Shown here: positions 36,176-45,842 of the stretch, in pieces | Layout of the letters: every line of letters begins with the position of its first letter | Position numbering within the stretch: the stretch's first letter is position 1 | From: Leptospira ellinghausenii | GTDB taxonomy: Bacteria > Spirochaetota > Leptospiria > Leptospirales > Leptospiraceae | Assembly (NCBI RefSeq): GCF_003114815.1 | Contig: NZ_BFAZ01000010.1 | Coordinates: forward strand, 211,636-275,635 | Length of the DNA stretch: 64,000 nucleotides | Direction of reading: 5' to 3' | The notes under the pieces: model-generated | The model's input: only the letters and a program-made list of their open reading frames with translations | What the model was told of the DNA's origin: nothing | Databases searched by the model: none | Made by a program: the position numbers and the translations under genes

Positions 36176-37307
36176 GTTTTTTCTCCAATTCTTTGGAAAG
36201 AATATTTGAAAATTCAATCATACCTTGTTGGTTTAAGTGAATTAAATCGAAACAGAATTGTCCATTTTTGTCACCTAACGAATCTTGTAAGTCCATTTCA
36301 TCAAGTGTTTGATGCCCTTGTAAGGCTTCTGACAATCCATCCTTCCAAACTTTCATTCGTCCTTCGTTATTGACTTTACGGATAACGTCTGAATAAGGAG
36401 CAAAAACATTGATGATGTGAATCTTTCGATTCCCAATAAAATCGTACATTTTGGTAAGCCTTCGAAAATAACGTTTGGTATCTTCGGTAGCATCTGAATC
36501 TTTGGGGACAATACTTGCAATACCACAAGTTTCAAACAACATCCTTCGATGATCAGGATTGGAACCTTTTGGAATTTCGATGGGTAAGTGTAGTGCAAGT
36601 CGGTTCATACAATCTTCAACACTTGTTAGATTGTATTCATCAATCGATTCGGGATGATCATTTTCATAATCCCAAGGATTTTCATTTGGATTTTTATTTT
36701 TGCGTGAGATCGCTTTGAGTCGTTCATTGAAATTAATCACAAAATCAGACATATCTTTTCGATATGCTACTGATTTAGAAATTAGATAGAGATAATTCGA
36801 AAAATTTAATTGGTATTCAAAATCTAAAACGGTTGGTATCGCTTTAAAATTTCCGAGTTCGGATAACATTGCAAGTGTAGGGTCTACTACATAATTGCGA
36901 TCAACCCAAGGCATGCCAGGTTCCATTACATGAAGAATGATTTTAACATTAGGGAATTGGTCTAAGTATTCTTCTAAAATACGATGTTGGACCACTAATT
37001 CTGATCCTCTGACAGCAATGGATTGTGTTTTCCATCCTAATTTTTTCAAATTCTCATTGAGAATACGAATGCTAATGCCTTCGAACGCAACAGATGTTCC
37101 AACTATCAGAATATCAGGATTTAGAACTTCCTTTTTTGATACAACATGTTCCGTAACACGATTGATATTGGATGCATAAGAATTCTTTTTCAAAAACGGT
37201 TTGTAAAAACCCAGTTGTAATATGAGTTCAAAAAGCAGAAGAAAAATAAATACAGTAACTATCTTCTTATCTTTCAAAAAATGGATTGTTTCTTTTGTTA
37301 AGCTCAT
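36162..37307 (-). CDS. SGNH-like / DUF1574-like acylation partner
   Basis: 381 residues: an N-terminal membrane anchor (IVTVFIFLLLFELILQLGFY), then an extracytoplasmic domain. DILIVGTSVAFEGISIRILNE is a GxS nucleophile block, and FCFDLIHLNQQGMIEFSNIL carries the D-x-x-H type end. It starts two bases after the MBOAT gene upstream, repeating the arrangement at 15-18 kb. It should complete acyl transfer to a glycan outside the inner membrane. It is shorter than its homologue because the central beta insertion is absent. Confidence 0.72.
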   Translation of the reverse strand: MSLTKETIHFLKDKKIVTVFIFLLLFELILQLGFYKPFLKKNSYASNINRVTEHVVSKKEVLNPDILIVGTSVAFEGISIRILNENLKKLGWKTQSIAVRGSELVVQHRILEEYLDQFPNVKIILHVMEPGMPWVDRNYVVDPTLAMLSELGNFKAIPTVLDFEYQLNFSNYLYLISKSVAYRKDMSDFVINFNERLKAISRKNKNPNENPWDYENDHPESIDEYNLTSVEDCMNRLALHLPIEIPKGSNPDHRRMLFETCGIASIVPKDSDATEDTKRYFRRLTKMYDFIGNRKIHIINVFAPYSDVIRKVNNEGRMKVWKDGLSEALQGHQTLDEMDLQDSLGDKNGQFCFDLIHLNQQGMIEFSNILSKELEKKLGPK

Positions 37308-37309
37308 AA

Positions 37310-38806
37310 TTAAAATTGAAAGTAGAGGAAGTTCTGACTTTCAGTTACTCCAAATAATAGTAAAAGTAATAGATTCACGATAACAAAAATTGAATATTTC
37401 ATCCAACTTCCTGTAAGTAAAGTTGGGATTTGTCTCTTAGAGAAAATATAACTTGCTGTAAAACATATGACTAATAGAATCCCAAATCGATAATTCATCC
37501 AACGTGTAATGGGAACTCCCGAATCATTCATGAATAATAAAGCTTTCATCATCGGAATTGCTTTTTCCATTGTCTCTGCTCTAAACATGATAAAACCAAA
37601 TGCTAAACAAAACATGGTAAAAATCCGAGAGAATAATTCGTATGATTTTCCACCTTTTTCATTTAAGAATTTTGAAACAGGAGTGTCACCGTAGAACTTA
37701 TGAGTTAGTAACATAGTCCCTTGCCAAATGCCCCAACCCACATAATGGTAAGCAGCGCCATGCCACAATCCAGCAAATAACCAAGTGATCATGATGTTAC
37801 GAATGTACATAATGACACTGACCCTGGATCCACCTAATGGGATATAGATGTAATCTCGTATCCAAGTGGAGAAGGAGATATGCCATCTAGACCAATGGTC
37901 TGCAATATTTTTGCATGACATTGGAAAATTAAAATTAGCATTAAATTGAAATCCGAACAATCGGGCGACACCAATTGCAATGTCCGTATAACCCGCAAAA
38001 TCAAAATAAATTTGCCATCCAAAAGCCAAAGCACCTGTCCATATTTCGATAGAATTCAAATTTTGATAGTTTGCAAATGTAGAATCTACTACTTTTGCTA
38101 AATTATCAGCAAAGACAATTTTTCTTGTAAATCCGATTAAAATTAGAGCAAAAGCTGCTTCTATATGTTCTTTATGAACACTTAGTCGATAATCCAAATC
38201 ACGGAAAAACGTTTCTGCACGAACAATGGGACCTGCAACCAATTGAGGGAAAAAGGCTACATATAAAGCAAAGTCTAAAAAGGATTTGCGGGCCTCAATC
38301 TTACGGTTGTAAACATCAATCGTATAACTCATAGATTGGAATGTATAAAAAGAGATACCCACTGGTAATATGATATTTTGTTTTTCAAACTGAAAGGATC
38401 CTAATAAGTGGATATCGTTTATCACTCCTAATAAAAAATCGGTGTATTTGAAAAAACCAAGTGTTCCAATGTTAACTACAAGAGATAAAACAAGTAACCA
38501 TCCTCGTTTAGAATCACCGTCTTGTTTTGATTCAATCGCTCTTGCTGCAAAATAGTCGATGATGGTTGAAAAAATTAGAATAAACACATATGGATTGATT
38601 TTTAGATCACAATACATTCTGTCCGAGAAGTATTTTAATCCACTGTCCGCCATCGCCGAACATGAGATTGATGATGGTTGCCATGCCATGTAAAAATAAT
38701 AACTGGCAAGTAAGAAGAATAACCTTTGCCATCTATTTTTTAGGATATTGCCAATGATAATGGTGATCAAAAAGAAGACTAAAAATTCAAGTGAGTTAAA
38801 TAACAT
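37310..38806 (-). CDS. MBOAT-family membrane O-acyltransferase, second copy
   Basis: 498 residues with about ten membrane helices. PVGISFYTFQSMSYTIDVYNRK, FFPQLVAGPIVRAETF, ADHWSRWHISFSTWIRDYIY and the histidine in FAGLWHGAAYHYVGWG match the family. It sits after a polytopic glycosyltransferase-like gene and before its SGNH-like partner. Acylation of the glycan made by this operon is the likely job. It is clearly diverged from the copy at 15.0 kb, so the two probably act on different substrates. Confidence 0.9.
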   Translation of the reverse strand: MLFNSLEFLVFFLITIIIGNILKNRWQRLFFLLASYYFYMAWQPSSISCSAMADSGLKYFSDRMYCDLKINPYVFILIFSTIIDYFAARAIESKQDGDSKRGWLLVLSLVVNIGTLGFFKYTDFLLGVINDIHLLGSFQFEKQNIILPVGISFYTFQSMSYTIDVYNRKIEARKSFLDFALYVAFFPQLVAGPIVRAETFFRDLDYRLSVHKEHIEAAFALILIGFTRKIVFADNLAKVVDSTFANYQNLNSIEIWTGALAFGWQIYFDFAGYTDIAIGVARLFGFQFNANFNFPMSCKNIADHWSRWHISFSTWIRDYIYIPLGGSRVSVIMYIRNIMITWLFAGLWHGAAYHYVGWGIWQGTMLLTHKFYGDTPVSKFLNEKGGKSYELFSRIFTMFCLAFGFIMFRAETMEKAIPMMKALLFMNDSGVPITRWMNYRFGILLVICFTASYIFSKRQIPTLLTGSWMKYSIFVIVNLLLLLLFGVTESQNFLYFQF

Positions 38807-38816
38807 AATGGATTAC

Positions 38817-40103
38817 CTATCTGTATATGGATTCTTCTGCTAATTTTTCGACAGGTCCCTGGATTCCTTCTGTGTAACCAAACTTTGGTCCAATGGATCT
38901 AGGTAATGTTGAAAAAGTGAAGTTTGTTAAGAAATAGAAAATAAAAAGAAAAGAATAAGACATATGTAAAATTGCATTGGAAAATTTTGGCAGGACTTTG
39001 ATTTGGAAAGAACTTAGGATATAAGAATTTAGAATCCAAAGGCCAATGATGGTTCCAACCCAGAATTCAAAAAAATACCCTTCCCACCATGTATAAAATC
39101 CAATGGAAGGAACTAACCAAAAGAACATAATTAAGATTTCTGGTTTGAATTTTGTCCACATTGTACGGAAATTCAAAATTCCTAAACTCAAACTAAAAAT
39201 CCAGAACAAAAGATTTAAATTGTAGGGTAGGTGTTTTGGATTTTGGAAATCAAAAAGATTCACTCGTAATTTCGGAATCACATTTTGGAAAACGAGGAAT
39301 GCATCTCCGATCCCTCGATAAAAGTACAATACATAATTTTTGTCCTCTCCTAGGCTTGTTCCCCAGCGGTTGATGGCTGCATATAAGAACATCCAAAATG
39401 AAAAATGTTTTTCATCAATTGGACCTAACCCTCGTTTTAAGATGATGAAACCTACAAATAAGTAAGAAAGGATAGTTGCTGCGCCTAAACATGTTAAGTA
39501 GATGAAAATAATCCTTAATTTTTTACCTAAACTTCTATTAGGAGACAAAAATATTGCCATCGGTACCATTCCAAAATGAATCACATTTGATTGGTGGAAG
39601 TAAATAGAAAAAAGTTGGATTAACCACAAAATCGCTATGTGTTTTTGATTTAATCCCTTTCGTAAGAAGTAAATAGTAAATAGAAATAATAAAGCCATCA
39701 AACAAGAATGAATGAGTGGTGTATCGTTGTGTAGACTGTAAAACCAAAATGCTTGGCTCACTTGGATGACCATCGCAAGTACTACTGCAAGAAAAAAATC
39801 TTTGTATAACTTATAATAAATCCAAATGAAAACACCCAAGAAAAAAAGAGAAAAAGTTAATATTCTCAATCTTAAAAAAAACATAATATCCGTTGTAGGG
39901 TAAATGGAACGTATCATTTTCCAATACAATAGACCCGAGGATTCAAATCCGAGATGGTGAGGATTAAAAAAAGCAGATTCAATCCTATCTTTTTGGATAT
40001 TTAGCGCGTATACACATGAATCCCAATCAAAGGCTCTGGATAAATACCTGAGGTGGAATAAAAACAGTCCTAAGAGGAGTAGGATAATAAAAAGTTTTTT
40101 CAA
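38817..40103 (-). CDS. Polytopic membrane glycosyltransferase-like protein
   Basis: 428 residues with ten or so membrane helices, starting at a TTG (40103). The first loop, RYLSRAFDWDSCVYALNIQK, places an acidic DWD after the first helix. In GT-C enzymes (GT39/GT83-like) this is the catalytic aspartate position. The operon context (GT87-like, GT4, MBOAT) supports a lipid-linked sugar transferase role. No close family could be named. Confidence 0.65.
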   Translation of the reverse strand: MKKLFIILLLLGLFLFHLRYLSRAFDWDSCVYALNIQKDRIESAFFNPHHLGFESSGLLYWKMIRSIYPTTDIMFFLRLRILTFSLFFLGVFIWIYYKLYKDFFLAVVLAMVIQVSQAFWFYSLHNDTPLIHSCLMALLFLFTIYFLRKGLNQKHIAILWLIQLFSIYFHQSNVIHFGMVPMAIFLSPNRSLGKKLRIIFIYLTCLGAATILSYLFVGFIILKRGLGPIDEKHFSFWMFLYAAINRWGTSLGEDKNYVLYFYRGIGDAFLVFQNVIPKLRVNLFDFQNPKHLPYNLNLLFWIFSLSLGILNFRTMWTKFKPEILIMFFWLVPSIGFYTWWEGYFFEFWVGTIIGLWILNSYILSSFQIKVLPKFSNAILHMSYSFLFIFYFLTNFTFSTLPRSIGPKFGYTEGIQGPVEKLAEESIYR

Positions 40104-40118
40104 ACTGAGTTTGCCTTC

Positions 40119-40706
40119 TTATCGTTTTAACAATCGATTGATGATGATTTTATTTTTTTTATATGGGAAAAAATAAGGAGATGAAAATATCTCTTTCCCT
40201 TCTTTTTTCCAAACCAGTCGGTTGAGTCCCAAAAAATCAATGAGTCCACCATGTTCATATGATAATGATAGACCTTCTACATCTAATTGGTATTGGTTTA
40301 GTTTTTTGCCAAGTCCAGAATGACTGATTTGCCAAACTTCGTTTTTGACAATTACAGTGCGCACATTCCACTTTGAAAGTAATCGACTAATATCAATTAA
40401 TAGAGAGAAAGAAATATAAAAGTAAACAAAAGCGGATAAATAGTGATAATACCTGAGTTCATCTAAAAATGGAATTTTTAAAACTTTTGTGATTTCCAAT
40501 ACACCAACAAACCAAAAGAAAAAATTTCCAAGGAAATGAATATAAGGTAAACTGAAATAAAAGAAAAGTGATGCGCCTACAATCAATATAAGAGATGGGA
40601 TTGGGTTTGTATACAATTCATCATAAAGCGAAGTACCAAAATACTTTGATTCTTTTTTGGATTTGTATTCTTTCCATTTTGAAAGTAATCGTAGGATATG
40701 TTTCAT
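40119..40706 (-). CDS. Small membrane protein of the glycan operon
   Basis: 195 residues. Its ATG overlaps the stop of the GT4 gene by four bases (ATGA), so translation is coupled. Two pairs of hydrophobic helices (SLILIVGASLFFYFSLPYI, YYHYLSAFVYFYISFSLLI) are followed by a soluble beta-rich C-terminus (WNVRTVIVKNEVWQI). Family not recognised. The helices-plus-beta pattern resembles membrane-anchored PH-like proteins. Confidence 0.65.
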   Translation of the reverse strand: MKHILRLLSKWKEYKSKKESKYFGTSLYDELYTNPIPSLILIVGASLFFYFSLPYIHFLGNFFFWFVGVLEITKVLKIPFLDELRYYHYLSAFVYFYISFSLLIDISRLLSKWNVRTVIVKNEVWQISHSGLGKKLNQYQLDVEGLSLSYEHGGLIDFLGLNRLVWKKEGKEIFSSPYFFPYKKNKIIINRLLKR

Positions 40707-41797
40707 AAAAATAGTACCTCTTCAATTTTTTTAGCGGTTTCTTGCCATGTCCACTTCTTTGTTGGGAATTTTGGCGTTCTTTCTTTGGTGTTGTTGGACA
40801 TGATATGAAATGCATTTGCCCAAGCATTTGTATCTTTTGCGGGAATGTACAAATCACACTGATCCGATAAAATTTCTTTGAAGACTGGAATGTCGGATGC
40901 AACACAACGTTTGTCTTCTAACATCGCTTCTAATAGGGGTAATCCAAAACCTTCATGTAAAGACGGGAAAAAAAATGCCTTACAAGATTGGAATGCAGAA
41001 GCCAAAGTGTTTTCATCTGGGTTTTCTATGAATTGGATTCCTTTGGCTCTGATCTCTCGATCATTTAACTTTTGGTAAAGTAAATCACCTTCTTCTCCCC
41101 AACCTTTTCTTCCCATAATCAGGAGAGAATTTTTATCTTTTGGGTATTTGGTTTTGAATTGTATGAATGCGTCCACCAATCGATTGATATTTTTTCTAGG
41201 TTCTAATGTGCCCACTGTTAGAAAAAAATCTTTTGGGAATTTGATTTTTAACTTAGATCGATTGGTTTTGACCTTAGTTACACCAGGGTAAACAACAATG
41301 CATTTGTCTTTGCAATTGGGCCGAAATTCGATGATTTCTTCTTTTGTATTTTTGGATAAACAAAAGATCATATCAGCATTTTTTAATGTGATAGGGGATA
41401 AAAATTTATGTTGCCAATAATTCCATTTTGCCATGGTTTCTGGAGCGGAAATAAAATTGAGATCATGGTAGTTTACGTAACTGGGAATTGGTAACTTAAA
41501 GATAGGCAACATTTGGATGGTTCCCCAAAACACTTCGATTTTATTTTGTTTTAGCCTTTTTGGTAAAATAAAATTTAGATAGAGGGGGCCTGGGATAGAC
41601 TTTGGTTCAACCACCAAACATACGTTTGGGTATGACAGATCATTAAAAACAACATGGATGGGTTTGTTGCTAAAAAAATAAAATTCTTTGTCTTTATGTT
41701 TTGGTATGATTACCTTTAGGACTTCCGCCAAATAACGAGAATTCCCGGTAATGCCATAAGCAAGGGGTCTGGCATCAATTCCGATTTTTGTTTTCAT
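40703..41797 (-). CDS. Glycosyltransferase family 4 (GT-B)
   Basis: 364 residues from ATG 41797 (MKTKIGIDARPLAYGITG); the frame extends upstream into hydrophobic text that overlaps the neighbour and is unlikely to be translated. FFLTVGTLEPRKNINRLVDAF is the GT4 nucleotide-sugar domain entry. FFPSLHEGFGLPLLEAMLEDK is the E-x7-E motif. It should transfer an activated sugar to a lipid-linked acceptor on the cytoplasmic face. It overlaps the end of the upstream GT87-like gene by 23 bases. Confidence 0.88.
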   Translation of the reverse strand: MKTKIGIDARPLAYGITGNSRYLAEVLKVIIPKHKDKEFYFFSNKPIHVVFNDLSYPNVCLVVEPKSIPGPLYLNFILPKRLKQNKIEVFWGTIQMLPIFKLPIPSYVNYHDLNFISAPETMAKWNYWQHKFLSPITLKNADMIFCLSKNTKEEIIEFRPNCKDKCIVVYPGVTKVKTNRSKLKIKFPKDFFLTVGTLEPRKNINRLVDAFIQFKTKYPKDKNSLLIMGRKGWGEEGDLLYQKLNDREIRAKGIQFIENPDENTLASAFQSCKAFFFPSLHEGFGLPLLEAMLEDKRCVASDIPVFKEILSDQCDLYIPAKDTNAWANAFHIMSNNTKERTPKFPTKKWTWQETAKKIEEVLFL

Positions 41798-43067
41798 TGA
41801 GTGCAAACCTAACAATATAAAAATACAAAAAACTAGTAGAATAAAAAAGAATGGAAAACATAGAAAGGAAGGATTCGACTTTTTGACCAACAAAGGTTCT
41901 ATGACTGAAAATAGGTAAACATAAAATCAAAATTAGAATATACAATTCCTTAGTTTCGATTTGGTTCGAAAAAACCTTGTTGAGTATAAAATAAACAGGG
42001 ATCAAACAAATGATATAACTATGGATCCAACTGATCCCACTAAAAAGGGCAGAGATTAAAAATAACAAGGAGATAATCGTCCATTTTTGGTTTGGTTTTC
42101 TCCACAAAAGTAGTAATGGTATTCCATAAACAAAAATGAAAAGCAATTGGATTAGTTTGAGAACAGAAATGGAAAGGTTCAAAAAAGGTAATCCGTAAGT
42201 AGGTTGGTTGATAAAATCAGCACCTGAAACAAAATACTTCGCAAGTGTTGAACTTAATGATTGGTTGTTTTTCCAAGAACGTAGTAGTGGATTGTTTAAA
42301 GCATTCCCAAGAATTTCAGTCATCCATTCTTTTGACATTTGAATTGTATAATCCCAATGATACAACAATGGAAGAGCATTCCATAAAACCAAACCAATCA
42401 AAAACCAGAAAATCCGACTGTATTTTTTTTCATAAACAAAAACAAAAAGAAAAACAAGAGGAGTGATCTTGATACTCACAGCTAACGCAAGTAATAAGCC
42501 ACCTAAAAAATGATTTTTAACCAAAATAGAAATCAATACAAATAAGATGAGGAGGATACCTACTTGGTTGTTTTGGATATGGCTTTCTATGAATCGAAAA
42601 TTAAAAAGGATTGTAAGGATTAGAATTAAATATGGAAACTTTGTTTTTTGGAGATTCAACTCTTTGTTTTGAAAAAGGAGGAACAATAGAATTAAAAATG
42701 AAATCCAACTTACGATCTCAAATACAAGAGCTGCATTCGTTTCTGATAAGTAGGTGATTGGAATGAGTAAAAAAGAAAATACGGGAGGGTAGATGTAGGT
42801 AGCCGTTTCATTTTGAAGGGCTAGAAGTAAAGGTAGATTTTCAGGCCGAAATAAATCTTCTGCTGTTTTGATTTTGGATTGGAGGTCAAAAGCTACATCG
42901 AATCGGTATAAATTTTCTCCTGTTACCCATCGTTCACTCGCATGGTAATAGTCCAAAAAATCAGATTTTTGGTGGGAACGATTCACAGAAGTGACTAAAA
43001 GGAATAAAAAAAGAACAGTGAGGATCCATTTCCCCTGTCTTTCCATAAGTTCTAAAAATTTCCACAT
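41775..43067 (-). CDS. GT87-like (DUF2029) membrane mannosyltransferase-like protein
   Basis: 430 residues, about ten helices. The first loop, KSDFLDYYHASERWVTGENLY, and YIYPPVFSFLLIPITYL are typical of the GT87/DUF2029 polyprenyl-phosphate-mannose-dependent transferases. HWDYTIQMSKEWM and the NNQSLSSTLAKYF loop also fit. ATG 43067 has AGGAG five bases upstream. It is the first gene of the seven-gene minus-strand operon and diverges from queA. Confidence 0.8.
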   Translation of the reverse strand: MWKFLELMERQGKWILTVLFLFLLVTSVNRSHQKSDFLDYYHASERWVTGENLYRFDVAFDLQSKIKTAEDLFRPENLPLLLALQNETATYIYPPVFSFLLIPITYLSETNAALVFEIVSWISFLILLFLLFQNKELNLQKTKFPYLILILTILFNFRFIESHIQNNQVGILLILFVLISILVKNHFLGGLLLALAVSIKITPLVFLFVFVYEKKYSRIFWFLIGLVLWNALPLLYHWDYTIQMSKEWMTEILGNALNNPLLRSWKNNQSLSSTLAKYFVSGADFINQPTYGLPFLNLSISVLKLIQLLFIFVYGIPLLLLWRKPNQKWTIISLLFLISALFSGISWIHSYIICLIPVYFILNKVFSNQIETKELYILILILCLPIFSHRTFVGQKVESFLSMFSILFYSTSFLYFYIVRFALNENKNRN

Positions 43068-43130
43068 AGTTCTCCTACCATTCCCAATATTTCTGGTTAA
43101 TTGACAAGGTTTTCCTAAGGTGATTCCAAG

Positions 43131-44171
43131 ATGGATTTTTTAGAAGAATTTGATTTTCATTTACCAGAAGAACAAATTGCGCGTTTCCCTGCTAAAAATC
43201 GAGATGAATCGAGATTACTCCTTGTAGACAAATCGAAGGAAACGTTTTGGGAAGCACCACATTTTCGCAACATTGGGCAATGGTTACGACCTGGCGATGT
43301 TTTAGTATTTAATGATACAAAAGTTTCGTATCGCAGGGTGTTTTTACAAGTGGAATCAGGTCGAATTCACGAATCCATTTTTTTAGAAACTGTGGATGAT
43401 TCTTCCTTAGTTTGGACTTGTATCCTGAAAAATAGGGCAAAATTAAAGTTAGGTGATAGCTTATGGCCTGTGGGATTCCCAAATTTTCGTTTTCGATATG
43501 ATGGGAAAGAGGAAGAATTGTCATTACTCGTATCCGACAAAGAAATTTCAGATTCAGACTTTGAGATTTTTGGAACAATTCCAATCCCTCCTTATTTAAA
43601 ACGCAAAGTCAACGAAGAAGATAAAATACGATACCAAACCATCTTTGCAAAAAAATCAGGTTCTGTTGCAGCACCAACAGCGGGCCTTCATTTTACAGAT
43701 TCCTTAAAAGAAGAACTTGTCCAACAGGGAATCGAATTTGTTCCAGTGAACCTGCAAGTAGGTTATGGGACATTCCGTCCATTGACCGCCGAACAATGGC
43801 AAACTAAAACCTTACACAAAGAAAAATATGAGATCACGGAAGAAACAGCGAGTCGATTGAACACTGCAAAAAAAGAAGGTCGTCGTATCATTGCGATCGG
43901 AACTACGTCTCTTCGTGTACTCGAAACTGTATTTGATTCTCAACAACAGAAATATAAGGTAGGTCTGGGTCAAACTGACATATTTTTGTCGCCAGGTGAC
44001 AACATTAAATCCGTACAAGGACTGATCACAAACTTTCATTTACCGAAATCGAGTTTGTTATTACTCGTTAGTGCCTTTGCAAATAGTCGACTCGTGATGA
44101 ATGTTTACCGGTATGCATTACAGAACCATTTTCGTTTTTACTCATATGGTGACTCTATGTTCTTATTTTAA
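43131..44171 (+). CDS. queA: S-adenosylmethionine:tRNA ribosyltransferase-isomerase
   Basis: 346 residues, the family length. FDFHLPEEQIARFPAKNRDESRLL opens the protein. PGDVLVFNDTKV, the block around SGSVAAPTAGLHFT and GTTSLRVLETVF follow, and ITNFHLPKSSLLLLVSAFA closes it; all are QueA signatures. It makes epoxyqueuosine in tRNAs carrying a GUN anticodon. AAGGTGA precedes the ATG at 43131. The other queuosine genes are not in this window. Confidence 0.96.
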   Translation: MDFLEEFDFHLPEEQIARFPAKNRDESRLLLVDKSKETFWEAPHFRNIGQWLRPGDVLVFNDTKVSYRRVFLQVESGRIHESIFLETVDDSSLVWTCILKNRAKLKLGDSLWPVGFPNFRFRYDGKEEELSLLVSDKEISDSDFEIFGTIPIPPYLKRKVNEEDKIRYQTIFAKKSGSVAAPTAGLHFTDSLKEELVQQGIEFVPVNLQVGYGTFRPLTAEQWQTKTLHKEKYEITEETASRLNTAKKEGRRIIAIGTTSLRVLETVFDSQQQKYKVGLGQTDIFLSPGDNIKSVQGLITNFHLPKSSLLLLVSAFANSRLVMNVYRYALQNHFRFYSYGDSMFLF

Positions 44172-44223
44172 AAATAGGTTTACATTCACTTTGGATTAGG
44201 AAATATGTTTTTACAGTTTCTTT

Positions 44224-45243
44224 ATGAACTCCCCTCAAGCTTCTGTTTTTGTTTCACTCATTTCTGGCTTTGGTCTTCTTGCAGTGGTCACTTTGACACC
44301 GATCCAAGAAAACCAAGTCAAAAAATTGGAAAACTCAACAAAACTCTCGTTAGCTGAAAAAAAAACTCTAAATTCTCAGATTGAATCCAATCAAAGTTAC
44401 TCCTATCCAAAACAATCTGAATTTTCAAGAGTCCCACGTGAGACCCTCGTATCTTTTTCACTGGGAACTCCTGGCGTTTCCTTTCGTCGCGGGGTTAAAC
44501 GTAGCAATTTTTCTTACTCTTATTCACGAATTGATTCCGATTTTTCTCCTTCTTTGTATTCGGCACTAGATGCAAAACAAAGTGGAGAACCATCTTTATC
44601 TCAATTCATTTTAAATGCGCCATTAAATCCATCTGCGAGTTTGATTTTCCGTCAAATAGAAGCAAACAAACGTACGTTATATGATCCAAAATTACTTTTT
44701 GAATACCAAGGTAATTTTTCTGCTTCTCCCTTCTTAAAAGTACAAACTTCAGTTTATAATGTAAAAACTGATAACGCAGTAGTATCGAGTGGAATTGATG
44801 GTGGTAAATTTTCTTTTTTTTTCGGCTGTGACAAAATCCAACTAAACCTTCGTTATAATTATGTGAACCAAAGACCCAATGCTTCCAATGGCCAACTTAG
44901 TTTTATTCCAGCACAGGACATTGCTTCCCTCGGATTCGTTCTCTTTTTGGGTCCAAACAAAAATTATTCACTCTATGTTGGTAACCAAATTTTTAATGTT
45001 TTTAATGACCCTTTATTACAAGTGAGAGACCAAAATGGTCGATCCCCCGAAACATTTTCAGCATCGTTTCGTGGCAAACACCCAGGCAAACTCAAAACGA
45101 CTTTTTTTCTCAATTTTCAAAATCAATTTTATAAAGACGGTATGCTAGTTGGGGTTCCTGGTGGATATATGGTTGGGAATGCTTTTAATGGGAAATCGTT
45201 TTATGAATATGTTACCTCACTTGGAATGGAAGTTGCGTTTTAA
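44224..45243 (+). CDS. Probable outer-membrane protein, hypothetical
   Basis: 339 residues. A hydrophobic N-terminus (VFVSLISGFGLLAVVTL) may be a signal or anchor. The last 200 residues alternate short strands rich in aromatic residues (KFSFFFGCDKIQLNLRYNYV, YSLYVGNQIFNVF) and end in phenylalanine (SLGMEVAF), as outer-membrane barrels do. No named family was recognised. The next gene, an FlgO-like lipoprotein, starts inside its end, so they are probably co-expressed. Confidence 0.6.
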   Translation: MNSPQASVFVSLISGFGLLAVVTLTPIQENQVKKLENSTKLSLAEKKTLNSQIESNQSYSYPKQSEFSRVPRETLVSFSLGTPGVSFRRGVKRSNFSYSYSRIDSDFSPSLYSALDAKQSGEPSLSQFILNAPLNPSASLIFRQIEANKRTLYDPKLLFEYQGNFSASPFLKVQTSVYNVKTDNAVVSSGIDGGKFSFFFGCDKIQLNLRYNYVNQRPNASNGQLSFIPAQDIASLGFVLFLGPNKNYSLYVGNQIFNVFNDPLLQVRDQNGRSPETFSASFRGKHPGKLKTTFFLNFQNQFYKDGMLVGVPGGYMVGNAFNGKSFYEYVTSLGMEVAF

Positions 45244-45733
45244 TTTTATCCTTCTTTGTTTGATTTCAATTCCACTTAGCTCTTGTTATCTGGGAGAGGA
45301 AAGGGAATCAAAACCCAAAAAACCAACCACTCCTCCATTAGAACAACTCGCCACTTCTTTATCCGAGAAAGGATTTTATTTCCAACCAGAGAGACTTGTT
45401 GTCCTGACATTCCTCGACAATGAAGGGAAAAAAAGTCCATATGGAGATATCCTCGCAGAAAAACTCACTACGGAACTCGTGAAAAGAGACCGCTTCCAAA
45501 TTTTAGATCGATTGGCAAACCAAAAGGTATTAAAAGAAGCTGGTCTCAGTTTGGATTCTCCTACAGACACTGCCACCTTGCGTAAAATAGGTGAAGTTCT
45601 CAAATTGGATGTCATTATCACAGGGATTGTGACTCCTTACCAAGACGGAGTTTTTGTCAATACAAGGCTCATTGAAATCAAAACAGGACTCATCCTAAAG
45701 GCGGATGAGGTTTATGTCCGAATTGACGGTTGA
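45209..45733 (+). CDS. FlgO-like lipoprotein
   Basis: About 174 residues from ATG 45209; a TTG at 45233 directly before the hydrophobic stretch is also possible. FNFILLCLISIPLSSCYLGEE is a lipoprotein signal. The rest follows the FlgO/CsgG-like pattern: RLVVLTFLDNEGKKSPYGDIL, LTTELVKRDRFQILDRLANQKVL, GEVLKLDVIITGIV and VNTRLIEIKTG. FlgO proteins are outer-membrane lipoproteins linked to flagella in Vibrio. In spirochaetes a role in the periplasmic flagellum or envelope is possible. It overlaps the preceding gene by up to 35 bases. Confidence 0.75.
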   Translation: MLPHLEWKLRFNFILLCLISIPLSSCYLGEERESKPKKPTTPPLEQLATSLSEKGFYFQPERLVVLTFLDNEGKKSPYGDILAEKLTTELVKRDRFQILDRLANQKVLKEAGLSLDSPTDTATLRKIGEVLKLDVIITGIVTPYQDGVFVNTRLIEIKTGLILKADEVYVRIDG

Positions 45734-45842
45734 TGCCATTTCACTTCCCTAAAAGAACCAATTTTACTGATTTTAGCTTCTGTAGTTTAATTTTCGATTG
45801 ATTCCCTTTTTTCCTACGGTCTGATAGGTATAAGAGGTTCAG

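Noticed and set aside
43101..43106. TTGACA upstream of queA as a promoter
   Set aside because: No acceptable -10 at 16-18 bases, and the ATG comes only 25 bases later.
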